NCBI RefSeq assembly: GCF_900103345.1 | Contig: NZ_LT629702.1 | Coordinates: 2,604,001-2,668,000 of the forward strand | DNA from: Pseudomonas azotoformans | GTDB lineage: Bacteria > Pseudomonadota > Gammaproteobacteria > Pseudomonadales > Pseudomonadaceae | Direction: 5' to 3' | Length of the DNA: 64,000 bases | Part shown: one piece after another, positions 17,302 through 25,400 of the stretch | How the letters are laid out: each line of letters begins with the position of its first letter | How positions within the stretch are numbered: the first letter of the stretch is position 1 | Notes under the pieces: model-generated | What the model was told of the DNA's origin: nothing | Seen by the model: only the letters and a program-made list of their open reading frames with translations | The model's database searches: none | Translations under genes and position numbers: made by a program

Positions 17302-17355
17302 CCATAGCTATCCAGAAGACGAGGCAGGTCAGTGGCTGAGTCGAAGTATGAAAAA

Positions 17356-17397
17356 TGGGGGCGGATTGATCCATTAAGAATCAATTCGTCCCCTTTT
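17356..17397. terminator. Bidirectional Rho-independent terminator
   Basis: AAAAA, then GGGGGCGGATTGAT paired with ATCAATTCGTCCCC around a CCATTAAGA loop, then TTTT. Ends the transcript of the small gene at 17062. Confidence 0.8.
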
Positions 17398-17492
17398 CAG
17401 TGGACTCAAAACGGCTTTGATGAATGGCTACTCTCGGCCAAAAGCGGCCGATAGGATTAGACTACGCCGAAGTCCTGTCAGAGATTATTTGC

Positions 17493-17699
17493 ATGCTAAT
17501 TGAGTGCCGAAGGTGCGGCCAAGGTTACGTTCGAGCAATGAGGGTTCGCTCTACAAAAATTTTGCTGTGGGTGTGCGAAGAATGTGAAGCAACGTGGACG
17601 AGCCAGGCTGAGGTGAATGTCTGTGATTTTGAAGACTACGGAACGTTAATGGCCGATATTGGACGCAGCTGTTTGTGGTCAGAATTGGAGCCGCAGTGA
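17493..17699 (+). CDS. Small zinc-ribbon-like protein
   Basis: 68 aa from the ATG at 17493 (MLIECRRCG); a longer frame opens at 17424 without a ribosome site. Two CxxC knuckles, ECRRCGQGY and WVCEECEATW, spaced 24 residues, should bind one zinc ion. The rest is acidic. Orphan gene in the small-gene region. Function not known. Confidence 0.6.
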   Translation: MLIECRRCGQGYVRAMRVRSTKILLWVCEECEATWTSQAEVNVCDFEDYGTLMADIGRSCLWSELEPQ

Positions 17700-17732
17700 A
17701 AAGTTAGTTAACGCGCGCTTTCTGTCAAATGC

Positions 17733-17786
17733 CCGCTTTGGGTCGATAGCAGCGCTTAATTACAGGCTACTACCGACCCAAAGCGG
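17733..17786. repeat. Palindromic repeat, CCGCTTTGGGTCG type
   Basis: Perfect 13-bp arms CCGCTTTGGGTCG / CGACCCAAAGCGG around a 28-base loop. Related copies lie at 18346, 20287 and 21571, all in intergenic spaces of the 17-24 kb accessory stretch. Confidence 0.8.
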
Positions 17787-17905
17787 ATATTGCCTGTAGC
17801 TGAAGTTGACCGACCATGAGTCCGTATTGCAGCATGGTATTGAAGTGTGGCACCGCTGATCGGCCACTCTGTAAGCGCGACCTTACACATAACCGGAAGA
17901 AGCTC

Positions 17906-18292
17906 ATGATCATGGTGTTATCGAAAGTCGAACTCAAGGAACTTTCCGTAAAAGCGGAAGCAGAGGGTTTAACACTGAGTGATCTAGCCCCCATTTACGA
18001 AAGGTTCGGCGTTGCACCGCACGATGTGCTGAACGGACTGTCCGTCGCGGTTGCGGAAGGCTATCTCCAAGGATCTCTACCCTATGATTTTTGCGAGGGC
18101 GTTATGAACGGGATCATAAATGCTGTGGTTGAAGTAGGCATGACTAACGATATGCCTCAGCCCGCTTTCTCGCTTTACCAGGCATTCGATCAAGGTGAAT
18201 GGTTCCGCAGTAACGACCCACCGGAAACTGACCCCAGTGAGAAATACACGAAGTATGTGGTCGGGGAAATAATGCGCACCCTTAGAGACTAG
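17906..18292 (+). CDS. Unknown protein, immunity-like
   Basis: 128 aa, acidic, soluble. Starts at 17906 where GGAAGAAG precedes ATG. Visible blocks: LPYDFCEGVMNGIINAV and AFSLYQAFDQGEWF, with a DPSEKYTK tail. The size, acidity and orphan setting resemble immunity proteins of polymorphic toxins, but no toxin gene is nearby. Function not established. Confidence 0.6.
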   Translation: MIMVLSKVELKELSVKAEAEGLTLSDLAPIYERFGVAPHDVLNGLSVAVAEGYLQGSLPYDFCEGVMNGIINAVVEVGMTNDMPQPAFSLYQAFDQGEWFRSNDPPETDPSEKYTKYVVGEIMRTLRD

Positions 18293-18345
18293 CTTTCACA
18301 GATCGGCACGTTTCCGCTTTTTGGCTGGAAGGTAGTGGATCGAAC

Positions 18346-18400
18346 GCCGCTTTTGGCCGATCTCTGCCTGTCGCGAGAGCCGTAATCGACCCAGAGCGGC
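18346..18400. repeat. Palindromic repeat, imperfect
   Basis: GCCGCTTTTGGCCGAT facing ATCGACCCAGAGCGGC; same family as the repeat at 17733. Confidence 0.65.
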
Positions 18401-18570
18401 CTTTCGGCACCGGCAGAAGTCGGCTGTTTGGCGCTGATACTGCTTACAGTCATTAGCTGCTGCTAGTATCAAGCGCTCAACCTATCTAGCCCCTGCATCG
18501 ATTCACGTTTACTATATTTCCAACTCGTATTACTGCGGCTGCTGAACCCGGTACTCACGAGGATATAACG

Positions 18571-18759
18571 ATGAAAAGAACCCGCGCCTGGAGACGTATG
18601 CAGGCCCTTAAATGCAGAGGCGACAATACGGTTCGTCCGCTGGAGTGCAAGCCAGAAAAGCATTGGAAACTGATGTACACCCGCGCAGCCAAACTCTACA
18701 GAGCACCCCAACTCGGGATGAGCTATCCCATCCGTACAACCCGTCAACTACTGGATTAA
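18571..18759 (+). CDS. Small basic protein preceding a phosphatase gene
   Basis: 62 aa, very basic (MKRTRAWRRMQALKCRGDN...). GAGG about 8 bases before ATG. Stops 2 bases before the phosphatase GTG, so the two are likely translated together. No known domain. It might be a substrate, adaptor or nucleic-acid binder for the phosphatase (speculative). Confidence 0.65.
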   Translation: MKRTRAWRRMQALKCRGDNTVRPLECKPEKHWKLMYTRAAKLYRAPQLGMSYPIRTTRQLLD

Positions 18760-18761
18760 GA

Positions 18762-19088
18762 GTGACTAACCTCCTGTTCGTCTGTAGCCGTAACCAATGG
18801 CGTAGTCCTACTGCGGAAGCGATCTGGCGCCGTCGTACCGGCTTTAATGCCCGTTCAGCAGGAACCAGTCCAAATGCACGTAAACCTATCAGCCCAGCGG
18901 ATATTCGCTGGGCTGATGTGATCTTTGTCATGGAACGCAAACACCTTAATCGTCTTCAGGCTGAATACGCCCGCCTTCTTGAACACAAACGGCTCCACTC
19001 TCTCGATATTCCAGATGATTACCGCTACATGGATCCTGAACTGGTGGGCATGCTTGAAGACATTGTGACGTCCTACCTCATCACATAG
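18762..19088 (+). CDS. Low-molecular-weight tyrosine-phosphatase-like protein
   Basis: 108 aa, shorter than the usual ~150. Catalytic P-loop LFVCSRNQWRSPTAEAIW holds C-x5-R-S. ARSAGTSPNARKPIS, WADVIFVMERKH and the late IPDDYRYMDPELV (general-acid Asp-Pro) follow the LMW-PTP order. GTG start at 18762; a longer in-frame stretch upstream overlaps the 62-aa gene and is not used. Probably dephosphorylates tyrosine or arginine residues; target unknown. Confidence 0.85.
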   Translation: MTNLLFVCSRNQWRSPTAEAIWRRRTGFNARSAGTSPNARKPISPADIRWADVIFVMERKHLNRLQAEYARLLEHKRLHSLDIPDDYRYMDPELVGMLEDIVTSYLIT

Positions 19089-19281
19089 GCTTCATGCGGA
19101 AACGACTATTGCAGGAATGGTCGCGGATAAGCCGGCGGGCCGATCTAGACCTTCTATTGCGTTTAAAGATCAAGATCACACCCATTAGCCGCCATTTGTG
19201 ACGGGCCACTTACGGCCAAAAGCTGACGATGGCTACAGGCAGAAATCGACCCACTGCTGCCGTCTAGATCAGACGTGATCT

Positions 19282-19305
19282 TTGTTGGAGCGGGCTTACC
19301 CGCAA
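19282..19305. repeat. REP half-site
   Basis: TTGGAGCGGGCTTACCCGC, a degenerate single REP. It supplies the stop codon and last residues of the 86-aa gene. Confidence 0.6.
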
Positions 19306-19556
19306 AGAGGCTGCTTGAGCAACACACATACTCTTCGAGCGATGTCATCTGCGCCATCGGGAATGCCCACTGAAATGCCTAAATAGTGTTCAAGGTGCAG
19401 GGTGAGCGTGTGTTCATCTACCAACAGATCCCAGTAGCGCTGATCTTGACCATCGAGCCTCTCTTTCCAGCAACCTCCCAGCCCTTGCTCAAGAACCCGG
19501 GCCACGTCCTCGAAAAGCGTCCAGTCGGCTTCTTCTGATACTTCAATCCTCACCAT
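19296..19556 (-). CDS. Unknown small protein, possibly immunity-like
   Basis: 86 aa, acidic, with conserved-looking WTLFEDVARVLEQGLGG and YWDLLVDEHTLTLHLEHYLG. The final residues (QPLCG) and stop lie in a REP half-site. Compact alpha/beta prediction; no family named with confidence. Solitary, in the small-gene stretch. Confidence 0.6.
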   Translation of the reverse strand: MVRIEVSEEADWTLFEDVARVLEQGLGGCWKERLDGQDQRYWDLLVDEHTLTLHLEHYLGISVGIPDGADDIARRVCVLLKQPLCG

Positions 19557-19719
19557 GCGTCACCTCACCACCAGAAGTCCCCCGATTCTGGTGGCTCCTG
19601 CGAATGGTCGCAATGGGTCGAAAGTCGTCAATCGCGAAGCGCAGCTATTGGCCGTGAGCTGCGGTACGCAACTGAAAGCTTCCGGCCCAAAAAAGCGGCT
19701 CCGAATCGCCGAATGAAGG

Positions 19720-20154
19720 CTAAGAAACCTGATCACCTATCACTATGAGGGGTTCTCCGAAGGTTACATCAGATAGCCGAGTAGCCTCAGCTAATGCCCG
19801 TAAAGGGGCAGGCAAATCGAAAAGTGTCAGTGGATTCAGTGGGCGGCATTGCAGCTCATACCCCCTCAAGGCCTGGCGTGAATCGCGATGAACGTCTGAC
19901 CAGTCGTACGCGAAGAACCCACGTTTGGCAAATTCAACGAAAGCGTTTACGCCAGCCCTGGCAGTGACCCGATCTACATCGGACACCTCCGGCAATGAAA
20001 GGACAAATTCTTCGGAGTTTTCGACGGAGGGCATTGCGGAATCAGGAACCGGCCCCGGCCCACCCGTAGTGAAGAGCGCAACCTGCCCGACGGCGTCGGT
20101 GGCGACCCATCCAACATCAAAGTCCTGGAGAACGAAGGGAGCCACCATTTGCAC
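19720..20154 (-). CDS. Unknown protein, immunity-like
   Basis: 144 aa; start may be Met3 (MVAPFVLQDFDVGWVATDA) at 20148. Features WVATDAVGQVALFTTGGPGPVP and a Trp/Tyr/Asp-rich FAYDWSDVHRDSRQALRGYE. Cytosolic, acidic. The GWVATD-x-x-G-x-VALFTT opening resembles small orphan proteins found near polymorphic-toxin loci in Pseudomonas (recollection, not verified). Confidence 0.6.
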   Translation of the reverse strand: MQMVAPFVLQDFDVGWVATDAVGQVALFTTGGPGPVPDSAMPSVENSEEFVLSLPEVSDVDRVTARAGVNAFVEFAKRGFFAYDWSDVHRDSRQALRGYELQCRPLNPLTLFDLPAPLRALAEATRLSDVTFGEPLIVIGDQVS

Positions 20155-20471
20155 CTACTTTATAAAAAGGGACGAGTTGATTTCCTAACTCTACTTCCCA
20201 GCCCGGAGTGTGTAAAAGCGCGTCGGCAAACTCTTAAAGCAGGAAGAAATTCGACGAGTTCATTATCCCAGCTTTAAACATCCGGTTCTGGCCGATTGCT
20301 GCCCGCTACGACAGGCAGAAATCGGCCAGAAGCAGCACGTCAGCACGAGCAGAAATCGCCAGACTATTCAACCAGTAGAGACAACAGACTAGACACTGCG
20401 CTGGCAGAAAGACTGTCTCAGATGAGGCGAGGCCATAAGTTGGTGGCAATACGCTTTGTCTGTGTACGCCA
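20155..20471. repeat. Gene-free stretch with a palindromic repeat
   Basis: The only structure I see is TCTGGCCGATTGCTGCC facing GGCAGAAATCGGCCAGA (20287-20330, 16 of 17 paired). The rest looks non-coding. Confidence 0.7.
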
Positions 20472-20969
20472 TCACAATCCGCACCCCTTTGCGATAGGCT
20501 CAACGATAAGTGTTGAAGGCGCTTTCCCTGTCTGAATATCAACTACCTCCAATGCACAACCGGATTTAGGAGCTGAGTGGGTCACTTGGTAGATCCCCCC
20601 CGCATTAGGGACGAAGCTACTGATGCTCAAACAACTCCTATGGATTAACGGCTGATCCGTGTTCTCACGCTCCTTGATTCCTGAGCTGAGTGCGCTCAGG
20701 TAAATGCGCCGATCAGGCTGGATTAGAAATCGATTCTTTTCAGGTTCTGACGGTGAAACACTACCTAGCACACCGGTCTCTCTCGTATCTTGGCAGTGAG
20801 CATCGTAGTAGGCCCAATACACTTGGCTGCCTCCAGACATGAATTCATTTTTCCCCCAATGAGCATCAAGGGTGGCGTGCGGCGCATTCGGTGCCGGTTG
20901 CTGGTAGTGACCAACACAACCAGTCAGAAAAATCGCACAGCAGATAAGTATGGATTTAGTCAACTTCAC
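20472..20969 (-). CDS. Predicted lipoprotein, unknown function
   Basis: 165 aa. Signal peptide with lipobox LTGC (Cys18). The mature part contains CQDTRETG, a polar beta-rich region, and Cys pairs that could form disulfides. Less GC-rich codon use than the window's metabolic genes. Similar in layout to the lipoproteins at 22730 and 25401, though not obviously homologous. Function unknown. Confidence 0.75.
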   Translation of the reverse strand: MKLTKSILICCAIFLTGCVGHYQQPAPNAPHATLDAHWGKNEFMSGGSQVYWAYYDAHCQDTRETGVLGSVSPSEPEKNRFLIQPDRRIYLSALSSGIKERENTDQPLIHRSCLSISSFVPNAGGIYQVTHSAPKSGCALEVVDIQTGKAPSTLIVEPIAKGCGL

Positions 20970-21175
20970 ACCAACCGAGAAGAATCCAGAAATGGGGACA
21001 TCTGGTCCGTTATCGGCCAGTCTGGTTTAAACAAGAGAGCCGTCTCAAAGGTTGACGATGTTATGCGGACGATTCAGTTGTCCGCGTTAGGGCGAAAGCT
21101 GCCGGTCGTGGGTTAACGCTTTCGACCCAACGGGGACGTCGAGGGCGAGCTTCGGAGAATGATCGCTAAGACGAT

Positions 21176-21418
21176 TTATGTGGAAAAGGTAAGCACTCTT
21201 GCCTCTTGAGTATCCGCTATGAACGCGCTGACTTGCTCTTGCGGATGCGGGGAAAGCTCTGGGTATTCATCCGCAAGGTATTCCGTGACCGCATCTTCTT
21301 CCCAAGGGCCGAGCGAAGTCATGTAGTCAGGGTACTGATTTTGAATTTCTCGCCATGATTGGTAAGGATGCTTGGAGAGCAGCATGACTGTTCGGGTGTA
21401 GATAATATGAATGTGCAC
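21176..21418 (-). CDS. Small acidic protein, unknown function
   Basis: Up to 80 aa; start uncertain (GTG at 21418, or ATG at 21385 giving MLLSKHPYQSW...). C-terminal half DAVTEYLADEYPELSPHPQE is acidic and helical. Orphan gene; size and charge fit an immunity-type protein, but evidence is thin. Confidence 0.45.
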   Translation of the reverse strand: MHIHIIYTRTVMLLSKHPYQSWREIQNQYPDYMTSLGPWEEDAVTEYLADEYPELSPHPQEQVSAFIADTQEARVLTFST

Positions 21419-21795
21419 GAATCTAATTCCGTACGTTGACGTCTGGAACCCGCCAGGCGAGTTTAAATCCTTTTCAAGACTGCCTTCCTATCAGCAGCTT
21501 CTTCCTGAAGAAATGTGGTGGGCTGGAGGTCCTCTTCTGGCCGGAAGCTGCCGCTCTTAAGCGTCCGCTTTTGGCCGATAGCGGCCCTTCGCAAGAGGCA
21601 GCAATCGGCCAATTTCGCCCCCCATTTCGTGAAAATACTACCGCCAAGCCGGGCACTCCCAATAAAACCGCAGCCGTGGTGAAAGCGGCCGTTCTGGGCG
21701 TGCTGGGTTTATGAGCCTGCTATCCTCTCGTCACGCCGCATGGCGCTCATCGCGAAGGCGTCTGGCGGGCGCCCAAACACAAAAGGAGAATAATT
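21419..21795. repeat. Gene-free stretch with a palindromic repeat
   Basis: Holds TTGGCCGATAGCGGCC facing GGCAGCAATCGGCCAA (21571-21612). A 92-codon open frame here runs through the repeat and has no coding character. The AGGAGA ribosome site of the LysE gene ends the stretch. Confidence 0.6.
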
Positions 21796-22422
21796 GTGTT
21801 CCCATTAGATATTTGGCTGACCTATACCGCCGCCTGTCTGTTACTGGTGCTTTCCCCCGGGCCGGATAACCTGCTGGCAATCGCCAGGGGACTCAGCCAG
21901 GGCAGACTGGCGGCGGCCATTTCAGGCGTGGCGTCGGGCACCGGCATCCTGTTTCACGTGGCAACCGCTTCCCTGGGATTAACCCTCCTGATGCAGACCT
22001 CGGTGCTGGCCTTCTGGATCGTCAAGGTGATCGGGGCCAGCTATCTGCTGTGGCTGGGCATCAAAGTCTTGCGTTCGCGCAACCTGATCAACTTCCAGCC
22101 AACGGCACGCCAGCCCCTGAGAAATATCTTCCTCACTGGTTTTCTGTCGGCGGCCCTGAACCCAAAGCCAGGCCTCTTCGTGCTCGCCTTCATTCCCCAG
22201 TTCGTCAACCCCAAGCTGGGCTCGGTCACGGTGCAAATGCTGGTATATGGCGCCTGGTTCGCGGGATTGACCGCCCTGGGCTTTGCCCTTATGGGAATTT
22301 TTGCGACAGGTCTTTCGGCGTGGTTACAGCGCAAGCCGAAGGTGGTCAACGGGCTTAACCTGGGCGCGGGCTTTACGTTTGTGGCCTCGGGGCTGTCGAT
22401 CGCAGCGCTGAGTCAAAAGTAA
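21796..22422 (+). CDS. LysE/RhtB family amino acid exporter
   Basis: 208 aa, six hydrophobic segments. Family opening YTAACLLLVLSPGPDNLLAIARG, then LLWLGIKVLRSRN and FLSAALNPKPGLFVLAFIPQF. Exports amino acids or their analogues across the inner membrane. GTG start with AAAAGGAGAATAATT in front. Stands alone; one of three LysE-type exporters in the window. Confidence 0.92.
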   Translation: MFPLDIWLTYTAACLLLVLSPGPDNLLAIARGLSQGRLAAAISGVASGTGILFHVATASLGLTLLMQTSVLAFWIVKVIGASYLLWLGIKVLRSRNLINFQPTARQPLRNIFLTGFLSAALNPKPGLFVLAFIPQFVNPKLGSVTVQMLVYGAWFAGLTALGFALMGIFATGLSAWLQRKPKVVNGLNLGAGFTFVASGLSIAALSQK

Positions 22423-22729
22423 AAAGAAGCTCATGGCCGGCCAGCCCCGGCCAACTTCAAGGCAACAAACATGATGCTAGCGTCGAAGGCCAAAGCCTCA
22501 TCTTTTCCTTCGTGGATTCCCACGTGAAAACGGAAAATTTGGGTCAGACCACGTTATCAATAATGGTGTACTGCCCCCTATTCCCCCTGACAAACCCGCT
22601 TGCTGTGGGACTTGTTGTTGCTGAAATTGAGATCGCAGGTACAACCGCGATCTGACCCACTTTGCGTCGACTACGGAATGCACCTGTTTTCTTGCGGTCT
22701 GTAGCACAACGCTGCAAAGGACTCGCGCC
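22423..22729. repeat. Gene-free stretch with GGGTCAGACCAC palindrome, copy 1
   Basis: About 22537-22581 carries TTGGGTCAGACCACG...AATGGTG...CCCCCTATT, a degraded copy of the palindrome found at 23558 and 24784. A second small hairpin (GATCGCAGG/CCGCGATC, about 22630-22652) follows. No gene seen. Confidence 0.6.
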
Positions 22730-23323
22730 ATGTCGATTCGCCCCACGCTCTGCCTGTTGATCCTGCCACTATTTGCCGGCTGCCAGTTTTTCCCACAGAC
22801 CCATTACTTCACCGCCCCCGACAACGAGCCGAACCCCGCCTGGGTACGCATCGTCAATTTCACGCAGCACGCCGATATCTACCAATACGAAAACGGTGTG
22901 CGCTCGGGCGGTGTCATCCGTAGCGGGCCGCTGCCCTTCATCCATACGCAGGATCAGGGCATGCCCAAAGCCGGGCAGCATTTGACGTCCGACTACTATG
23001 AAACCCGCGTGCGGCCCGGCATCGAAACCCATGTGGGGCTGTTCTGGGAGGGGCCGCGCACTCAATCCTGTTTTGTCACGGTGCAGTTTACGCCGCAGGC
23101 TGGGCGTTACTATCAGTTCAGCCTGACGTCGGGCTCCAGCGGCACCTGCACGGCCAGGCCCTCGCTGATCGAGCGCGATAAAGCGGGGGCGGGATGGCAT
23201 CTCACGCCTAATCCGCAGGTGACTTACTCGCCTGTCGGCCCCACCGCCAAAACCCACTACAACAACAGTCGCTTCGAGGACCCGGATTACCAGCCACCTC
23301 CCGGTCTCTATCCGGGGATGTAG
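22730..23323 (+). CDS. Predicted lipoprotein, unknown function
   Basis: 197 aa. Lipobox FAGC (Cys17). The mature part is beta-rich with a DNEPNPAWVRIVNFTQHADIY opening, two Cys (QSCFVTV, GTCTARP) and a proline-rich tail ending PPPGLYPGM. Such a layout suggests a small periplasmic beta-sandwich. The last ~34 bases of the gene belong to the duplicated block whose second copy is at 24838. Confidence 0.78.
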   Translation: MSIRPTLCLLILPLFAGCQFFPQTHYFTAPDNEPNPAWVRIVNFTQHADIYQYENGVRSGGVIRSGPLPFIHTQDQGMPKAGQHLTSDYYETRVRPGIETHVGLFWEGPRTQSCFVTVQFTPQAGRYYQFSLTSGSSGTCTARPSLIERDKAGAGWHLTPNPQVTYSPVGPTAKTHYNNSRFEDPDYQPPPGLYPGM

Positions 23324-23557
23324 GGATCAGGGATCAGCGCCAGCAACTCATTCACCAATCCAAAGGCTTCCTGCTGATAGCCCTCGCGCCAGCGGGCTGA
23401 GAAATCCTCCGGCCTGCCCTGCTCTTCCCACTCGGCCAACGCCAGGCCATTGATAATTTCCAGCTCGAACCATTGGCGCTGCCAGGCGGCAGCGTCGGTC
23501 ACCAGCGTGGTGTTCTGCCATAGGCATTCGGTGTGCGCGACAAATTGGCTCCACGCA
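23290..23557. repeat. 265-bp direct duplication, copy 1
   Basis: Near-identical to 24838-25098: few substitutions plus one 7-base indel (GGGATCA). It starts inside the lipoprotein's last codons and ends exactly where the palindrome at 23558 begins. Confidence 0.9.
23308..23554 (-). pseudogene. 5'-truncated copy of the 24855 gene
   Basis: Encodes the same C-terminal ~85 residues as the 24855 gene (WQRQWFELEIINGLALAEWE, then GYQQEAFGLVNELLALIP) but the N-terminal ~20 residues and start region are cut off by the palindrome at 23558. One start remains at 23502 (MTDAAAWQRQ), without a clear ribosome site. Probably non-functional. Confidence 0.7.
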
Positions 23558-23612
23558 GAGAATTGGGGTCAGATCACGTTTTCAATAATGGTGGCCTGAC
23601 CCCTATTTCTGC
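23558..23612. repeat. GGGGTCAGACCAC palindrome, copy 2
   Basis: GAGAATTGGGGTCAGATCACG...GGTGGCCTGACCCC hairpin (about 13-bp stem). It abuts the end of duplication copy 1. Confidence 0.8.
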
Positions 23613-23759
23613 TATTTCTGCCCTGACCTATGTCCTCCCCCCTATTTCCTCGCTGGAGATGGCGGAACAGACTGAGGTTTGATCATGCATAGCTACGGTC
23701 GAAGTTAGGCCGCCGCTGACCGACCAGAAGCAATCCGTCGACGGGCTTGATAAAGATGA

Positions 23760-24275
23760 TTACACCCGTGGTATTTGGTAAACAACTGAGTCGTACTTGG
23801 CTGATGTGCGCGTCTCGAGGATGATTCCACCCAGAGCCTCGGCAATACGTCGACTCGCATGGTTGTCCGTCGCAACGGGGTAGATGAAACTTTTTGCTAC
23901 GACTCGCTGGCTGGCCCACTGAACAACCGCTTGGACCGCTTCCGCTCCAAAGCCCAACCCGTGTTTATCCTCACGAATCCAGATGCCCAGCTCCGGTGTT
24001 TCACCGTGGGTAGCATGCAACCCAACGAGGCCAGTAAAACGAGCATCGTCGAGTTGTCTAATCGCGAACACAAAGTCGCTGCCATCTGCGATTGAAGGCA
24101 GCCACTGCCGCCAGACTTTTGCATACTCATCAAGAGAAGTAGGGGGTTCCCACGACATGTAGCGCGTCAACGAGGCCGTTATACAAGCGAAGGATTCAAC
24201 AGCGTCCTGCGCGCAGAAGGGCTCAATACTCAGGCGTGGCGACTGAATGCAGATTTCGCGGGTATCGATGGGCAT
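23760..24275 (-). CDS. GNAT-family acetyltransferase (RimJ/RimL type)
   Basis: 171 aa. ELGIWIREDKHGLGFGAEAV holds the acetyl-CoA loop, followed by YPVATDNHASRRIAEALGG, the hallmark of the RimJ/RimL-like group. Lies in the ~1.2-kb segment between the two palindromes at 23558 and 24784, so it may have arrived with that segment. Substrate unknown. Confidence 0.85.
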   Translation of the reverse strand: MPIDTREICIQSPRLSIEPFCAQDAVESFACITASLTRYMSWEPPTSLDEYAKVWRQWLPSIADGSDFVFAIRQLDDARFTGLVGLHATHGETPELGIWIREDKHGLGFGAEAVQAVVQWASQRVVAKSFIYPVATDNHASRRIAEALGGIILETRTSAKYDSVVYQIPRV

Positions 24276-24459
24276 TGTAATTTCCTTATTAGAGGTGCAG
24301 CACTCCGTTCGTGTCCAATAAACGTATCATGCTGATCGTTTTTTCAGCGAATCGAACGTCCTCTTTGGGTCGAAAGCTGTCCGTCGTGGAGTCAGCGCTG
24401 CGACTCTTCGGCAACTGGTGGTACAAAACTGAGCCTATGACGACATGGATAGAGGCGAA

Positions 24460-24765
24460 ATGAATCAGCTGAGTCCCGATCTGCGTGAAGACCTCCTCGA
24501 AGTGCTGGATGAGGTTTCTACACTGATGTCCGCAGCATATGCGCAGCTAGGCCCCTTGCCTCACGATCATCCACTGGCGCAGTCGGGTCTTGAGAATGGG
24601 TCAGAGATCGTCCTGGACTACATCGCGCACGGCGAGGCAGGTGTCGCACTCGATCATCTGTTCTACATGATCAAAGAGCCTCCTCTCGCTATCTCTGCCC
24701 GATCTGCCGGGAAGCTGGCTCGGCTTGCAAAAGTGTTCGAAATGCCCTTGAACTGGAGGGCATGA
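24460..24765 (+). CDS. MafI/CdiI-like immunity candidate
   Basis: 101 aa from ATG 24460, chosen because GAGG lies 4 bases before it (a frame also opens at 24445). Helical and acidic; the EIVLDYIAHGEAGVALDHLF block and the following ISARSAGKLARLA resemble MafI-type immunity proteins. No toxin is near. It lies between the two palindromes of the composite region. Confidence 0.6.
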   Translation: MNQLSPDLREDLLEVLDEVSTLMSAAYAQLGPLPHDHPLAQSGLENGSEIVLDYIAHGEAGVALDHLFYMIKEPPLAISARSAGKLARLAKVFEMPLNWRA

Positions 24766-24783
24766 GGTCTGATCGGACAGGGA

Positions 24784-24838
24784 GAGAATTGGGGTCAGAC
24801 CACGCTTTCAACAATGGTGGTCTGACCTCTATTTCTGC
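24784..24838. repeat. GGGGTCAGACCAC palindrome, copy 3
   Basis: GAGAATTGGGGTCAGACCACG...GGTGGTCTGACC. Same orientation as copy 2. It abuts the start of duplication copy 2. Confidence 0.8.
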
Positions 24839-25098
24839 CAGCCACCTCCCAGCCTCAATCCGGGGATGGAGGGATCAGCGCCAGCAACTCATTCACCAAT
24901 CCAAAGGCTTCCTGCTGATAGCCCTCGCGCCAGCGGGCTGAAAAATCCTCCGGCCTGCCCTGCTCTTCCCACTCGGCCAATGCCAGGCCATTGATAATTT
25001 CCAGCTCGAACCATTGGCGCTGCCAGGCGGAAGCGTCGGTCACCAGCGTGGTGTTCTGCCATAGGCATTCGGTGTGCGCGACAAATTGGCTCCACGCA
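24838..25098. repeat. 265-bp direct duplication, copy 2
   Basis: Second copy of 23290-23557. It includes a leftover of the lipoprotein's 3' end (CAGCCACCTCCC...CCGGGGATGGAG) although no lipoprotein gene is attached here. This shows the ancestral order was lipoprotein tail followed by the convergent small gene. Confidence 0.9.
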
Positions 25099-25166
25099 AA
25101 CAGCCCGTGTGAAGCCCTTTCGCCCTGCGCGGTCAATTGCGCTTTATTCACCCTCGGTGCCCTCAC
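24855..25166 (-). CDS. Conserved small protein, intact copy
   Basis: 103 aa from GTG 25166, or 98 aa from GTG 25151, which has GAGGG 8 bases upstream and is perhaps the true start. Trp/Glu-rich helical protein (WSQFVAHTECLWQNTTLVTD, FSARWREGYQQEAFG). A truncated second copy sits at 23308. No family recognised. Confidence 0.65.
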   Translation of the reverse strand: MRAPRVNKAQLTAQGERASHGLFAWSQFVAHTECLWQNTTLVTDASAWQRQWFELEIINGLALAEWEEQGRPEDFSARWREGYQQEAFGLVNELLALIPPSPD

Positions 25167-25400
25167 GTTTGCAATTCAATCCCCACTGAAATAGCGCCAT
25201 GCCCATAACCCGCGCCGTGGGGTAAGGCAGTAGACGCTTTGCGCAGGCAAGAGAATAAGTGCGCAGGAGCCTTCGGACCACCCCACGATTACACACGGGG
25301 GATTAAGGCGACGGATTTGGTTTACCACGTTTACACTGGCGCCTTTTGCGCCACTCACTCAGGCACGCTTATCGAACCCCTTACGAATGGAATCGACACC

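Noticed and set aside
21436..21714. 92-codon open frame
   Set aside because: Runs through a palindromic intergenic repeat, lacks a ribosome site and has no protein-like pattern.
23558..24838. Classical transposon with terminal inverted repeats
   Set aside because: The two palindromes are in direct orientation, no transposase is present, and the flanking duplication (265 bp) is too long for a target-site duplication.
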